This document shows, one piece after another, positions 20,610 through 32,188 of a stretch of 64,000 nucleotides of DNA. The stretch comes from DYRB01 sp963802205 (GTDB taxonomy: Bacteria; Pseudomonadota; Gammaproteobacteria; Chromatiales; Chromatiaceae), in assembly GCA_963802205.1 (NCBI GenBank), contig CAWDHW010000006.1, positions 186,001 to 250,000 of the forward strand. Reading direction: 5' to 3'. Position 1 is the first letter of the stretch, and each line of letters begins with the position of its first letter. The notes under the pieces were generated by a model. It did no database searches and had not been told where the DNA came from. It worked only from the letters and a program-made list of their open reading frames with translations. The translations under genes and the position numbers were made by a program.

Positions 20610-20811
20610 AGGACCCTGAGAACCGCGGCCGAAGCGGCCGTCCCTCGTATTAGAGAGCGCATTAGCCGTCGCTGTACGCAAATGATTCGACGGTTTATCG
20701 CGAATCCGCGGTCCACCCGCAGGTTGACCCAAGCCGTTGCACTAGACCATGATCGATTTGCGTGTATTCGCATTCAATTGCGGCTAATTCCAAAAACTAG
20801 GTAGAGATCCT

Positions 20812-21903
20812 TTGAGCAAGCACATCCTCATTCTCCCCGGCGACGGGATTGGCCCGGAGATCGTGACCGAGGCGGTCAAGGTCCTGGCGACGCTACGCGA
20901 CGACTTCGGCCTCGACATCGACATGGACGAGGCCCTTGTGGGCGGCGCTGCCATCGATGCCACTGGCGGCCCCCTGCCTGGGGTCACCCTGGAGATGGCC
21001 AAGGAGGCGGACGCCGTCCTGCTGGGGGCCGTGGGCGGGCCCAAGTGGGAGCCACTGGACATCCAGGTCCGCCCGGAGAAGGGGCTCCTGGGGCTGCGTG
21101 CCGGGCTTGGGCTTTTCGCCAACCTGCGCCCGGCCATCCTGTATCCGCAGCTCGCCGATGCCTCGACGCTCAAGCCGGAAGTGGTGGCGGGGCTGGACAT
21201 CCTGATCGTGCGCGAACTGACCGGGGACATTTACTTCGGTCAGCCGCGGGGCATCCGCACCCTGCCCAGCGGAGAACGTCAGGGCATCAACACCATGGTC
21301 TACACGGAGTCGGAGATCCGTCGTATCTGCCGGGTTGCCTTCGATCTGGCCCGACGGCGTGACCGCCGCGTCTGTTCCGTGGACAAGGCGAATGTGCTGG
21401 AGTGCACCGAGCTGTGGCGCCAGGTGGCCACGGAGGTCGGGGCCGAGTATCCGGATGTGAGCCTGAGCCACATGTACGTGGACAACGCCGCCATGCAGTT
21501 GGTGCGTAACCCCAAGCAGTTCGACGTCATGGTCACCGGCAACATCTTCGGCGACATCCTCTCGGACGCCGCCTCCATGCTCACCGGTTCCATCGGCATG
21601 CTGCCTTCGGCCTCGCTGGATGAGCACGGCAAGGGGATGTACGAGCCCATCCACGGGTCGGCCCCCGACATTGCGGGTAAGGGGGTGTCCAATCCCCTGG
21701 CCACCATCCTGTCCGTGGCCATGATGCTGCGCTACAGCCTGGGTGAGGCGGGCTTGGCGGACCGAGTGGAAGCGGCCGTCTCCCGGGTGCTCGATCAGGG
21801 GCTGCGTACCCCGGACATCATGTCCCAGGGCATGCAGCAGGTCGGCACCGAGGCGATGGGCGATGCGGTGATTGCCGCTCTGCTGGCGGCTGCGCAAGCC
21901 TAG
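20812..21903 (+). CDS. leuB: 3-isopropylmalate dehydrogenase
   Basis: 363 aa NAD-dependent decarboxylating dehydrogenase, third enzyme of leucine synthesis. Start codon is TTG at 20812 ([18 protein letters not shown]), the only family-consistent start. GAVGGPKWE, the [14 protein letters not shown] loop, VDKANVLE, and the metal site [23 protein letters not shown] are present. It is separated from leuD by about 200 bases and could have its own promoter in that AT-richer gap. Confidence 0.97.
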   Translation: MSKHILILPGDGIGPEIVTEAVKVLATLRDDFGLDIDMDEALVGGAAIDATGGPLPGVTLEMAKEADAVLLGAVGGPKWEPLDIQVRPEKGLLGLRAGLGLFANLRPAILYPQLADASTLKPEVVAGLDILIVRELTGDIYFGQPRGIRTLPSGERQGINTMVYTESEIRRICRVAFDLARRRDRRVCSVDKANVLECTELWRQVATEVGAEYPDVSLSHMYVDNAAMQLVRNPKQFDVMVTGNIFGDILSDAASMLTGSIGMLPSASLDEHGKGMYEPIHGSAPDIAGKGVSNPLATILSVAMMLRYSLGEAGLADRVEAAVSRVLDQGLRTPDIMSQGMQQVGTEAMGDAVIAALLAAAQA

Positions 21904-21968
21904 CAGGCGGTCGGTTTTTCTTGTCTGCGGGCGCCAGCGATGTTGGCGGTCATGATCGGGAGCAAGCG

Positions 21969-23084
21969 ATGAATCGGGTCGGTTTCGTAGGTTGGCGGGG
22001 CATGGTCGGTTCGGTCCTCATGGGCCGTATGCGGGAGGAGGGGGATTTCGACCGCATTTCCGAGCCCGTCTTTTTCACCACGTCCCAGGCCGGGGAGCCG
22101 GGACCGGATGTGGGCCAGGGCGGCGCTCCGCTCCTGGACGCCCATGACCTGGACGCCCTGGCGCGGCAGGAGGCCATCGTCACCTGCCAGGGTGGCGATT
22201 ACACCAAGGATGTCTATCCGCAACTGCGTGCCCGCGGTTGGAAGGGCTACTGGATCGACGCCGCCTCCAGCCTGCGCATGGATGAGGGCAGCACCATCAT
22301 CCTGGACCCGGTCAACCGGGACGTCATCGACGCCGCCCTGCATGCAGGCAAGCGCGACTTCATCGGCGGCAACTGCACCGTCAGCCTGATGCTCATGGCC
22401 GTCGGCGGGCTCTTCCGCGCCGGGCTGGTGGAGTGGGTCAGCGCCATGACCTATCAGGCCGCCTCCGGTGCCGGGGCCAAGAACATGCGTGAACTCCTCA
22501 GTCAGATGGGGGCGCTGCATGATGGCGTCGCCGACCTCCTGGCGGACCCGCGCTCCGCCATCCTGGAGATCGACCGGCGCGTCACCGCGACCATGCAGGG
22601 ACCGGGCTTCCCGGCGGTCAACTTTGGCGCCCCCCTGGCGGGGAGTCTGATCCCCTGGATCGACACACAGCTCCCCAACGGCCAGAGCCGCGAGGAGTGG
22701 AAGGGCGGCGCCGAGACCAACAAGATCCTCGGGCGTAGCCACGACCCGCTCCCCATCGATGGCCTGTGCGTGCGGATCGGGGCCATGCGCTGCCACAGCC
22801 AGGGGCTTACCATCAAGCTCAGGTCCGATGTCCCCATGGACGAGATCGAGGGCCTGATCGCCGCGGCCAATGACTGGGTGCGGGTGATTCCCAATGATCG
22901 CGCGGAGACGGTGCGTGCCCTGTCGCCGGCGGCGGTGACCGGGACCCTCCAGGTCCCTGTGGGTCGTCTGCGCAAGATGAATCTGGGGCCCCAATACCTG
23001 GCCGCCTTCACCGTCGGCGACCAACTCCTGTGGGGCGCCGCCGAGCCCCTGCGGCGGATGCTTCGGATCTTGCAGGAGAGGTAG
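21969..23084 (+). CDS. asd: Aspartate-semialdehyde dehydrogenase
   Basis: 371 aa enzyme reducing aspartyl-4-phosphate, the branch point for lysine/diaminopimelate, threonine and methionine. Start [21 protein letters not shown] (NADP-binding) is chosen over an upstream in-frame start lacking family similarity; GGGAGCAAGCG precedes it. The active-site cysteine lies in [12 protein letters not shown], with [11 protein letters not shown] nearby and the substrate region [11 protein letters not shown]. Enterobacterial/Vibrio-type Asd. Confidence 0.96.
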   Translation: MNRVGFVGWRGMVGSVLMGRMREEGDFDRISEPVFFTTSQAGEPGPDVGQGGAPLLDAHDLDALARQEAIVTCQGGDYTKDVYPQLRARGWKGYWIDAASSLRMDEGSTIILDPVNRDVIDAALHAGKRDFIGGNCTVSLMLMAVGGLFRAGLVEWVSAMTYQAASGAGAKNMRELLSQMGALHDGVADLLADPRSAILEIDRRVTATMQGPGFPAVNFGAPLAGSLIPWIDTQLPNGQSREEWKGGAETNKILGRSHDPLPIDGLCVRIGAMRCHSQGLTIKLRSDVPMDEIEGLIAAANDWVRVIPNDRAETVRALSPAAVTGTLQVPVGRLRKMNLGPQYLAAFTVGDQLLWGAAEPLRRMLRILQER

Positions 23085-23317
23085 GGCGTTCCTCGGCGGC
23101 GATGGGCGGCGGGGACCGATTTCACACTGTAATTCCTCAACATCCGTCACAGATTGTTCCAGTAAGTGGCCGGTAACCTTGGTGAACTGACCGTCATCGG
23201 ATACAGTTCAGGTGCCGGGCCCAGCGCCCTTGGCCGGGAGCCCGGGGACTTGATCGGAGATCGCTGCTCGCGACTCGCGATCCGAGCCAAAGTGAACGAC
23301 ACCATCGAGGGAGGCAG

Positions 23318-26177
23318 ATGTTTCGCGAGGCGATTCTGGCATCAACGCTGTCCCTGCCGTGGGTTTCCGGTTCTGCCTTGGCCTTGGGGCTCGGCAGCAT
23401 TCACGCCGAGTCGGCGCTGAATCAACCCTTCGCCGCCGACATCGATCTGGTCGGGGCCAATCCCGACGAACTCGACGCGGTCAAGGTTGTGCTGGCCTCC
23501 GAGGCCGAGTTCGCCAAGCGCGGGGCCGACCGCCAGCACTACCTTACGAAGTTGCGTTTCAAGCCCCAGATCTCGCCGCGCGGCAAGCCCGTCGTGCGCG
23601 TGTCCAGCACGGATCCGGTCCGTGAGCCCTACATGGACTTCCTCGTCGAGGTCGTCTGGCCCCAGGGGCGCCTCGTCAGGGAGTTCACGGTACTCCTTGA
23701 CCCGCCGGCCAGTGCCAGGCGGACCACGACCGCCGTGGAGCGTCCGGTTGCAACCGGCCGTGCCGCAACCAGCGCGGAGGGCGGCGCCACCGCGGCCCTG
23801 CGCCACGAGCCCACCCGGAGCGCTCCCACACCCTCGGTCGCGCCAACAACCCGCACGACCCAGGTATCTGTACCGGCGCCCGCCGGGGGCGCGTTTCCCC
23901 TGCGCTCAGCACCGATCAAACCCGGTACCGGGCTATGGCGAACCGCAGCCAACATGACGCCGCCGGGGGCGACCGTCGCCCAGACCGCGATGGCGCTCTA
24001 CCGCAATAACCAGAATGCCTTCGCGCAGGGCAACATCAATCGTATACGGCAGGGCGTGGTGCTTCAGATCCCGACCTCGGCCGAGTTGTTTGCCCTCGAC
24101 GCCGCCAGGGCCGAGTCGGAGTTCCGCTCCGCCCTTGCCGGCCAGCGGGTCGCCGCCAAACCGCTGACCGACGTCACGGCCGCCGCCCCCGAGGATGAGT
24201 CCCGGCTCAGGATCGCGAGTGCCGACACGCTTCGGGAGGGCGGGAACACAGGGCGCGAGCCAGGTCCCCCTGGGCAAGGTGTCCCATCCAGCGCCGATAT
24301 CGAACAGGAATTGCTGCTGGTCCGCGAGACCGGGGAGAGCACACGCCAGGAGACCGATGAGTTGCGCGCCCGGGTGCGGCAGCTTGAGGCAAGCCTTGCG
24401 GACATTCGCGATCTGCTGGCCCTGCGCAATGCCGAGCTGGGTCGGCTGCGGGGTTCATCCGAAATGGCGACCGCAGGCTCGGTGCCTGCCGAGCCTGATC
24501 CGAGCCTGTCCAGAGCGGGACCTCCAACCGTAAACGCGGAGGGCCAGTCTGTGATGGGCGGCACCATGGAAGGACTGGCGGGGACCGCCGCATCGACGGA
24601 GTCGGCCGGTACAGCGATCGAGCCGACGACCGCGCCTTTGGTCGTCGATACCATGCCGGCGAGTCACAGAGGCCCAAGCTGGGGGTAGCGCTGGGACTCA
24701 GTCGCCGGGCGAGCCGAGTGCGACCCCAGGGGTCGAGGACGTCGCGGTGACGGAGGCGCACAAGGTCGCCGTGGGTCTTCGCACCGGGCCAGACGCCGCG
24801 GCAGAACGCCTGGGCGACCCGATGATGCCGGCAAGCCCCGAAAGCCAGACGGCGACGACGGCCTTAGGGGTGGGAGACCTGCCCCTTGTGGGCAGCATCC
24901 TCGCCCCAGTGCCGATACCGATTCTTTGGTCTGGCATGGTGGCCGCGCCGGTGCTGAGCCTTCTGGCGTGGCTTGCGGTCCGACGCCGTCGTCGTCTCGA
25001 CGAGGGCCTGAGCGATTTGGGCCTGCCCAGCCTGCCGAGCGTGCAAGGCGAAGGTACATCGCCCTTGCCGCCGCTGCCTGAGGTCAAGCATACCCATGTA
25101 GATCGTATAGTAGAGCGGCCTTTGTTACCGAAGTCCGAATCTGAGGTTGCCAATCTGCCCGGACCGGACGACGAGGCAGATGCCGTGGCCGAGGCCGACA
25201 TCTATATCGCCTATGGCCGCTACCGCGACGCTCAAGGGCTGCTTAGGCAGGCCATCGCCCGCTCGCCTCACTCGGCGGATCTCCATTACAAGTTGGCGGA
25301 GACCTGTTGCAGTGCAGACGACTACGGCGCCCTGGCGTTTCTGCTCAACGACATGCAGGCGCAAGGGATGGATCAGGTCTATCCCGACCAATGGCGCTTG
25401 CTGGTCGAGCGGGCGGCCAATGGGCAGAGACCTGCTGATCCGCAGCCCGTCAGGGCCGATCTGCGCCTGGGGCCTGGGGCCCCGGTCGCCGGGTTCGGCC
25501 AAGCAGCACCACTCCTCAGTAATGACGTTGGCCAAGACGTCTGGACGGGAGGCGTCAGGCGTTTCGAGGACGACGGGATCGCCCCCGAAGGTGGGATGCA
25601 CGGCAGCGACGCGGACCTGGAACTGACGATGGAGGACCTGGCCCAACCGACGGATGGGGATCTGGCCGCCCTGGGGGTGGTGCCCTCAGTGGTAGGGGCA
25701 TCGCCCCGTCCAGTCCCCCAGCGGGCGGCCCAGCCAGGATCGGGACCCGTCTTGCCGCCGTCCGTCGAGCCCGCCGCGGAGCTTACATTCAAGCCAGATT
25801 ACGATTTTGCATTGGACCTGGATACCTGGCCTGGTGCCGAGAGCACGGAGATATCCCCGGCCGACGATCTCGATCTGAACTGGGCCGAGCCGGTGCCACC
25901 GCCGGGCCCTCTGCCGGGGCTCGGGGCCGAGACGACGCCATTGCAGCTCAGCCCGACCGAACCGAGTACCGCGGCCAGCAATCCGGTGCCATTCCATTGG
26001 CAGAGGGATGGTGGCCTGTGGGGCGAGGTTGGGACCAAGCTCGACCTGGGGCGTGCCTATGTCGAGATGAACGACCCCGATGCCGCCCAGGCCATTCTGG
26101 CGGAGGTCATCGAAGAGGGTGATGCGGATCAGCAAATGGATGCACGCCGCCTGCTGGCGCAGTTGGCGGGGCATTGA
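23318..26177 (+). pseudogene. fimV: FimV/HubP-type pole-organising protein, one frameshift
   Basis: Large inner-membrane, peptidoglycan-linked protein related to FimV of type IV pilus and twitching systems. The N terminus has a signal segment and the FimV domain (LGLGSIHAESALNQPFAADIDLV), then a LysM-type segment (MALYRNNQNAFAQGNINRIRQG) and a coiled coil (ELLLVRETGESTRQETDEL). The frame breaks near 24666; the other frame continues with TEAQAGGSAGTQ, a TM segment (PIPILWSGMVAAPVLSLLAWLAV), an acidic linker and the C-terminal TPR/FimV tail (LDLGRAYVEMNDPDAAQAIL). Corrected length is about 952 aa. A one-base insertion is the likely cause. Confidence 0.85.
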
Positions 26178-26263
26178 CGGGCGGGAACCGATCATGGGGC
26201 AAGCACCACCCGGCGGGCATGAAGGCAGGATGGTTGATCCGGAGATTCCGCCCCTCACCCCAG

Positions 26264-26285
26264 CCCTCTCCCCCCGGGGAGAGGG
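26264..26285. repeat. Palindromic repeat between fimV and truA
   Basis: CCCTCTCCCC and GGGGAGAGGG form a 10-bp perfect stem with a 2-base loop. It sits in a CCCCTCACCCCAGCC context recurrent in many proteobacterial intergenic regions. No T-run follows on either strand, so it is more likely a REP-like element than a simple terminator. Confidence 0.5.
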
Positions 26286-26325
26286 AGATGCGGAGCGCGC
26301 AGAGGGCGGTTTGCAGGTTAAGCCC

Positions 26326-27117
26326 ATGCGCCTCGCCATGGGCATCGAGTACGACGGTAGCGCCTTTCGCGGCTGGCAGCGTCAGGGTGAGGTGCGCACG
26401 GTCCAGGCGTGCCTGGAAGCGGCCATTTCCAGGGTTGCCGATCACTCGGTTGCCATCAGTTGTGCCGGTCGCACCGACGCCGGGGTCCATGCCCTGGAGC
26501 AGGTGATCCACTTCGACACCCAGGCCGAGCGCCGGGAGCGCTCCTGGGTATTGGGCACCAACGTCAACCTGTCGCGCGACGTGCGGGTGCGCTGGGCGGC
26601 GCCGGTGGCTCCTGCCTTTCATGCCCGCTTCAGCGCCATGGCCCGCCACTACCGCTATCTGATCCTGACCCGCGACACGGGCTCTGCCTTGTTGCGGGAC
26701 CGCGTGGCCTGGTTCCACTATGCCCTGGATAAGGGTCGGATGCACGAGGCGGCCCAGGCACTGGTGGGGGAGCACGACTACACCAGCTTCCGGGCCATCG
26801 GCTGCCAGGCCAAGAAGCCGGTGCGGCGTATTCACTACCTGGAGGTCGATGGCGACGAAAGCCTGTGCGAGATTCGGGTCGGTGCCAACGGCTTTCTACA
26901 CCACATGGTCCGTAACATCGCCGGTGTGCTCATGGCCATAGGTCGCGGCGAGGCCCCGGTGACCTGGGCGGCAGAGGTCCTCGCGGCCCGGGATCGGACC
27001 GCCGGGGGTGTCACGGCCCCGCCGGAGGGTCTCTATTTCGTGCGGGCGGACTACCCGCCCCAGTTTGTCCTGCCCCAGACCGCCCCCATCTCTCCGGTCC
27101 TTGGCATCGTCCGCTAG
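26326..27117 (+). CDS. truA: tRNA pseudouridine(38-40) synthase
   Basis: 263 aa TruA, which modifies uridines 38-40 in the anticodon stem-loop. Seen: MGIEYDGSAFRGWQRQ, the catalytic Asp motif CAGRTDAGVHALEQVIHFD, ARHYRYLILT, and FLHHMVRNIAGVLMAIGRGE. The ATG at 26326 is chosen because it begins the family fold; MGIEYD at 26338 is an alternative. The upstream frame crosses the palindromic repeat and fimV. Confidence 0.95.
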   Translation: MRLAMGIEYDGSAFRGWQRQGEVRTVQACLEAAISRVADHSVAISCAGRTDAGVHALEQVIHFDTQAERRERSWVLGTNVNLSRDVRVRWAAPVAPAFHARFSAMARHYRYLILTRDTGSALLRDRVAWFHYALDKGRMHEAAQALVGEHDYTSFRAIGCQAKKPVRRIHYLEVDGDESLCEIRVGANGFLHHMVRNIAGVLMAIGRGEAPVTWAAEVLAARDRTAGGVTAPPEGLYFVRADYPPQFVLPQTAPISPVLGIVR

Positions 27118-27135
27118 GTCATCAGGTTTTCACGA

Positions 27136-27786
27136 ATGCGCCGAACCCGGGTTAAGATCTGTGGCCTGACGCGGGCCGAAGACGCGCTGGCGGCGGCTTC
27201 GGCCGGTGCCGATGCCGTCGGGCTGGTGTTCTATGCCAGAAGCCCCCGTGCCGTGGATGCGGTCCAGGCGCGAGAGGTGCTGGGGGCCCTGCCGCCCTTC
27301 GTGACCAGCGTCGGGCTTTTCGTCGATGCCGAGTCCGCCTTTGTCCGCGAGATCCTTGCCGCCGTCCCCCTGGACCTGCTCCAGTTCCACGGCGATGAGT
27401 CCGCGGCCTACTGCTCAGGATTCGGTAGACCCTGGATCAAGGCCCTGCGGGTACGCCCCGGGATGGACCTGGGGCAGGAGGTCCGGCGCTTTGGCGAGGC
27501 CGGGGCCAGGGGTCTACTGCTGGACACCTATGAGCCGGGGCGCCCGGGGGGGACCGGGCAGCGCTTCGACTGGGGCCTGATCCCGCCCGCGTTGGGGCCG
27601 AGCATCATCCTCGCCGGGGGGCTCGACCCGGAGAATGTGGCTGAGGCCATCCGCGCCGTCCGCCCCTATGGGGTCGATGTCAGCGGCGGGGTCGAGGTCG
27701 TACTTGGGGATGACCGGCGGATCAAGGACCCTTCAAAGATAGACGCCTTCATGCATGGGGTAACCGATGGCGACAGATCCAGATAA
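27136..27786 (+). CDS. trpF: Phosphoribosylanthranilate isomerase
   Basis: 216 aa TIM-barrel isomerase of tryptophan synthesis. [33 protein letters not shown] carries the catalytic Cys. [19 protein letters not shown] holds the conserved Asp and GGTG phosphate loop, and [11 protein letters not shown] and GVDVSGGVE finish the barrel. It overlaps trpB by 20 bases. Confidence 0.96.
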   Translation: MRRTRVKICGLTRAEDALAAASAGADAVGLVFYARSPRAVDAVQAREVLGALPPFVTSVGLFVDAESAFVREILAAVPLDLLQFHGDESAAYCSGFGRPWIKALRVRPGMDLGQEVRRFGEAGARGLLLDTYEPGRPGGTGQRFDWGLIPPALGPSIILAGGLDPENVAEAIRAVRPYGVDVSGGVEVVLGDDRRIKDPSKIDAFMHGVTDGDRSR

Positions 27787-28981
27787 GCGATTCGACGGGC
27801 CCGACGCCCGGGGCCACTTCGGGCCCTACGGCGGGCTCTTCGTCCCCGAGACCCTGATGCATCCCCTCGCGGAGTTGCGCGAGGCCTATGAGCGTTACCG
27901 CAACGATCCGCAGTTTCTGGCGGAGTTGAGTGCGGACCTGCGCGACTACGTCGGGCGCCCCTCGCCGATCTACCATGCCGAGCGCTGGAGCCGCGAACTG
28001 GGCGGGGCCCAGATCTTCCTCAAGCGTGAGGACCTCAATCACACCGGGGCCCACAAGATCAACAACACCGTGGGCCAGGCCCTGTTGGCCAGGCGCATGG
28101 GCAAGACCCGCATCATCGCCGAGACCGGGGCCGGGCAGCATGGGGTGGCCACGGCCACTGTCGCTGCCCGCATGGGGTTGGAGTGCGTTGTCTATATGGG
28201 CGAGGTCGATGTCGCCCGCCAGGAGGCCAACGTCTACCGTATGCGCCTGCTCGGGGCCCGGGTGGTGGCGGTCAGGTCCGGGTCGCGCACCCTCAAGGAT
28301 GCCCTGAACGAGGCCATGCGCGACTGGGTGACCAACATCGATGACACCTTCTATATCATCGGGACCGTCGCCGGTCCCCACCCCTATCCCGCCATGGTGC
28401 GGGACTTCCAGACAGTGATCGGGCGCGAGGCGCGGGTGCAGATGCTCGAACGCACCGGCCGCCTGCCCGATGCACTGGTCGCCTGTGTCGGCGGCGGCTC
28501 CAATGCCATCGGGCTCTTCCACCCCTTCCTCAAGGACCCGGAGGTCGCCATCTATGGCGTCGAGGCGGCGGGGGATGGGCTCGCCACAGGACGCCACGCC
28601 GCCCCCCTGACCGCGGGTCGGCCCGGGGTCCTGCACGGCAACCGGACCTATCTCATGGAGGACGACGATGGGCAGATCATCGAGACCCACTCGATCTCCG
28701 CCGGCCTCGACTACCCCGGGGTGGGCCCCGAGCATGCCTGGCTCAAGGATACCGGCCGGGCAACCTACGACGCCGTCACCGATGACGAGGCCCTGGCGGC
28801 CTTCCATGCCCTGACCCGCATCGAGGGTATCATCCCGGCCCTGGAGAGCAGCCACGCCCTGGCCTACGCCGCCAAACTGGCCCCGACGATGCGCAAGGAC
28901 CAGTCCATCCTCATCAATCTCTCCGGGCGCGGGGACAAGGACATGCACACCGTGGCCGCCCGCGAGGGGATCAATCTATGA
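27767..28981 (+). CDS. trpB: Tryptophan synthase beta chain
   Basis: 404 aa PLP enzyme condensing indole with serine. [14 protein letters not shown], the PLP-lysine motif [31 protein letters not shown], the phosphate-binding [10 protein letters not shown], and [12 protein letters not shown] are all standard. Overlaps trpF upstream and shares ATGA with trpA downstream. Confidence 0.98.
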   Translation: MATDPDKRFDGPDARGHFGPYGGLFVPETLMHPLAELREAYERYRNDPQFLAELSADLRDYVGRPSPIYHAERWSRELGGAQIFLKREDLNHTGAHKINNTVGQALLARRMGKTRIIAETGAGQHGVATATVAARMGLECVVYMGEVDVARQEANVYRMRLLGARVVAVRSGSRTLKDALNEAMRDWVTNIDDTFYIIGTVAGPHPYPAMVRDFQTVIGREARVQMLERTGRLPDALVACVGGGSNAIGLFHPFLKDPEVAIYGVEAAGDGLATGRHAAPLTAGRPGVLHGNRTYLMEDDDGQIIETHSISAGLDYPGVGPEHAWLKDTGRATYDAVTDDEALAAFHALTRIEGIIPALESSHALAYAAKLAPTMRKDQSILINLSGRGDKDMHTVAAREGINL

Positions 28982-29793
28982 GCCGTATTCCAGGGATGTT
29001 CCAGGCCCTCCTGGCCCAGGGGCGCACCGCGCTGATCCCCTTCGTCACCGCCGGGGACCCGCAGCCCGATGTCACAGTCCCCCTGATGCACGCCATGGTC
29101 GCCGCCGGCGCGGACCTGATCGAGTTGGGGGTGCCGTTTTCCGACCCTATCGCCGATGGCCCCGTGATTCAGCGGGCCACCGAGCGGGCCCTGGCCCATC
29201 GGGTGAGCCTCCGCCAGGTCCTGGACATGGTGCGCACCTTCCGCGAGACCGACCAAACCACTCCGGTGGTCCTCATGGGGTACCTCAACCCTATCGAGGT
29301 CATGGGTTACGCCGCCTTTGCCTCCCAGGCGAGCGCCGCCGGGGTCGATGGGGCCCTGGTGGTGGACGTGCCGCCGGAGGAGGGTGCCGATCTGGTCGGG
29401 GCCCTGCGCGCCCAGGGTCTGGACCTGGTCTACCTGATCGCCCCGACATCCACCGAGGAGCGCATCGTGGCCATTGGCCGGGTCGCCTCGGGCTTTGTCT
29501 ACTACGTCTCCGTCAAGGGGGTGACAGGGGCCGGACACTTGGATGTCGCCGAGGTCGCCCGCCGCCTCGGTCCCATCCGAGAGCGCATCTCCCTGCCACT
29601 TGGAGTCGGTTTCGGCATCAAGGACGCCCAGACCGCCGCCGCGGTAGCCCGGGTGGCGGATGCGGTCATCGTCGGCAGCGCCATCGTCGGGCGCATGGAA
29701 GAACTCGCCGCGAAGCCACAAGCCATCCCGGGCGCTGTCGCCGAGTTCCTCCGGACCCTGCGCTCGGCCATCGACGGAGTAGTAAAGCCATGA
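28978..29793 (+). CDS. trpA: Tryptophan synthase alpha chain
   Basis: 271 aa TIM-barrel lyase releasing indole from indole-3-glycerol phosphate. The [19 protein letters not shown] motif holds the catalytic Glu, VDVPPEEG the catalytic Asp, and [15 protein letters not shown] and [11 protein letters not shown] the phosphate site. Translationally coupled to trpB; accD begins 36 bases downstream. Confidence 0.98.
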   Translation: MSRIPGMFQALLAQGRTALIPFVTAGDPQPDVTVPLMHAMVAAGADLIELGVPFSDPIADGPVIQRATERALAHRVSLRQVLDMVRTFRETDQTTPVVLMGYLNPIEVMGYAAFASQASAAGVDGALVVDVPPEEGADLVGALRAQGLDLVYLIAPTSTEERIVAIGRVASGFVYYVSVKGVTGAGHLDVAEVARRLGPIRERISLPLGVGFGIKDAQTAAAVARVADAVIVGSAIVGRMEELAAKPQAIPGAVAEFLRTLRSAIDGVVKP

Positions 29794-29828
29794 GCCCCCC
29801 CAACTTCGGCGACAAAGTGGAGCAGACC

Positions 29829-30794
29829 ATGAGCTGGTTCGAAAGGCTGATGCCGAGCCGTATCCGCACGGAGGTCGCCAACAAGCGCGCCGTGCCGGAG
29901 GGGCTCTGGGCCAAATGCCCGGGCTGTGGTGCCATCCTCTACCGTGCGGAGTTGGAGCGGAACCTCGAGGTCTGCCCCAAGTGCAACCATCACAATCGTC
30001 TGAAGGCGCGGCGGCGTCTGGCGACCTTTCTCGACACCGGCAGCGGGGTCGAGATCGCGGGCGATCTGGAGTCGGTAGATCCCCTAAAATTCAAGGATAT
30101 GAAGAAATATAAGGACCGTTTGGTCGCCGCCCAGAAGCAGAGCGGGGAGAAGGACGCCCTGGTGGTGATGCGCGGCCGGCTAAAGGGTGAAACCCTGGTG
30201 GCAGCCGCCTTCGAGTTCGAGTTCATGGGTGGGTCCATGGGGTCGGTCGTCGGGGAGCGTTTTGTGCGCGGCGTGGACGAGGCCCTCAAGCACCGGGCCC
30301 CCATGGTCTGCTTCTCCGCCAGCGGCGGGGCGCGCATGCAGGAGTCCCTGTTCTCACTCATGCAGATGGCCAAGACCAGCGCGGCCCTTGGCCGGCTGCG
30401 GGCCGCCGGGCTCCCCTTTGTCTCGGTGATGACGGACCCGACCATGGGCGGGGTCTCCGCGAGCTTCGCCATGCTCGGGGATATCAATATCGCCGAGCCC
30501 GGGGCACTGATCGGGTTTGCCGGGCCCCGGGTGATCGAGCAGACCGTGCGGGAGAAACTCCCGGAGGGCTTCCAGCGCAGCGAGTTCCTGATGGAGCACG
30601 GGGCCCTGGACATGATCCTGGACCGCCGGGTGATCCGTGGGCGCATCGCCGACCTGCTGGCCATCCTGAGCCATCGACCGCGCGCCAAGCCGCTTGGAGC
30701 CACTGGGAATCGAGGGGCCGGTGGCGGATGCGCCGGTGGTGACGGTCTCGGACCCCGGATGATGGGTCCGGACCCCTACCGCTGCGCTCCTTGA
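29829..30794 (+). CDS. accD: Acetyl-CoA carboxylase carboxyltransferase subunit beta
   Basis: 321 aa crotonase-fold subunit of the carboxyltransferase that makes malonyl-CoA. The N-terminal zinc ribbon [10 protein letters not shown]...VCPKCNHH is followed by [27 protein letters not shown] and the [16 protein letters not shown] active-site region. The start [11 protein letters not shown] is family-typical with GGAG upstream; the open frame extends 13 codons further. The tail after LLAILSHRP is Gly-rich and family-variable. Confidence 0.96.
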   Translation: MSWFERLMPSRIRTEVANKRAVPEGLWAKCPGCGAILYRAELERNLEVCPKCNHHNRLKARRRLATFLDTGSGVEIAGDLESVDPLKFKDMKKYKDRLVAAQKQSGEKDALVVMRGRLKGETLVAAAFEFEFMGGSMGSVVGERFVRGVDEALKHRAPMVCFSASGGARMQESLFSLMQMAKTSAALGRLRAAGLPFVSVMTDPTMGGVSASFAMLGDINIAEPGALIGFAGPRVIEQTVREKLPEGFQRSEFLMEHGALDMILDRRVIRGRIADLLAILSHRPRAKPLGATGNRGAGGGCAGGDGLGPRMMGPDPYRCAP

Positions 30795-32162
30795 CGCCGT
30801 TGCCCCGTCACCCCGATCTGGCCGCCTGGCTGCGTTGGCAGGAAACCCTCAACCCCAGAGCCATCGACCTCGGCCTGGAGCGGGTGCGGGAGGTCTGGGG
30901 GCGAATCTATCCCCCCGGGGGCCGGCTGCCCTTTCCCGTCATCACCGTCGGCGGGACCAACGGCAAGGGGTCCTGTGTGGCCATGCTGGAGGCGATCTAC
31001 CGGGCCGGAGGCTACCGCACGGCGGGTTACAGCTCTCCCCACCTGCTGCGGTATACGGAACGCATCCGCCTGGACGGGGCCGAGGTAGGGGAGGGCGAGC
31101 TGTGCGCCGCCTTCGAGCGTGTGGATCGGGCCCGCGGGGAGACGCGGCTCACCTTCTTTGAGTTCGGCACCCTGGCGGCACTGGACCTGTTCGTTCGCGC
31201 CGCGCCGGACCTGGCCATCCTGGAGGTCGGTCTTGGCGGACGCCTGGATGCCGTCAATCTCATTGACCCGGACCTGGCGCTGGTCACCACCATAGCCCGT
31301 GACCACATGGCCTGGCTCGGCGAAACCCTGGATGAGATCGCCCTGGAGAAGGCAGGGATCTTTCGCACTGGGCGACCGGCCCTTATCGGTAGCCGGGAGC
31401 CCCCCCCGGCCCTGCGCCGGCACGGCCAGGAGATCGGTGCCCAGATATTTCAGTTGGGGCAGGAGTTCGACGCCCATCCGGCCCTGGACGGCTGGCGCTG
31501 GCAGGGTCCCGGGGTGGCACCCATGGCCATGCCATTGCCGGCCCTGCGGGGTGGCTTCCAGCGCGACAACGCCGCCACAGTCCTGATGGCGGCTACCCTG
31601 CTCCAGCCCCGCCTACCCCTGTCAGCCAATGCGCTGCGCCAAGGGCTCCAGCGCGTGCGCCTGGCCGGACGCTTCCAGGTCGTCCCAGGGGAGCCGACCC
31701 TGATTCTGGACGTGGCTCACAATGGCCAGGCGGCGGAGTCCTTGGCCGCCAATCTCGGCGTCTATCCCTGTCGCGGACGGCGGCATGCGGTGCTGGGCGT
31801 CCTGCGCGACAAGGCGGTCGACGAGATCCTGAAACCCCTGTTGCCCCTCATGGATACCTGGGACCTGGGCCAGGCCGATGACCCCAGGGCCCTGCCGGCG
31901 GAAGCGCTCAAGGCCGCCTTCGGCCCCGGCATGGCGGCGACCGTCAGCGACCCACCCGGATCTGGCCGGGGCCCTGGCCGCAGCCCAGGGTCGTTGTGAG
32001 GCTGGGGACTGCGTGATTGTCTTCGGCTCCTTCACCACAGTGGAGGCTGCGCTGCGCCTTCGCGGCCTCGCCGAACCGAGACCAACCATTCGAGCCTGTT
32101 ATAATCCCCGCCCCGGGCTCTGGCGGACGGCGATCAGGCGACACATGGCCCCGGACCATTGA
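30791..32162 (+). pseudogene. folC: Folylpolyglutamate/dihydrofolate synthase, one frameshift
   Basis: Mur-ligase-fold enzyme that makes dihydrofolate and adds glutamate tails. TTG start overlapping the accD stop. The P-loop TVGGTNGKGSCVAML, SSPHLLRYTERI, FEFGTLAALDLF, EVGLGGRLDAVN and LDVAHNGQAAESLA are present. Near 31946 the frame shifts by one base: as written it ends SDPPGSGRGPGRSPGSL at 31999, whereas the other frame gives ATHPDLAGALAAAQGR and the conserved C-terminal GDCVIVFGSFTTVEAAL. Removing one A (GTCAGCGACC) restores the expected protein. Confidence 0.87.
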
Positions 32163-32188
32163 CCCGAGCGGTTCACCCAAGGTGAGGC

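Noticed and set aside
23166..23420. 84-codon frame in the asd-fimV gap
   Set aside because: It overlaps the fimV start, has no recognisable motif, and has no ribosome site of note.
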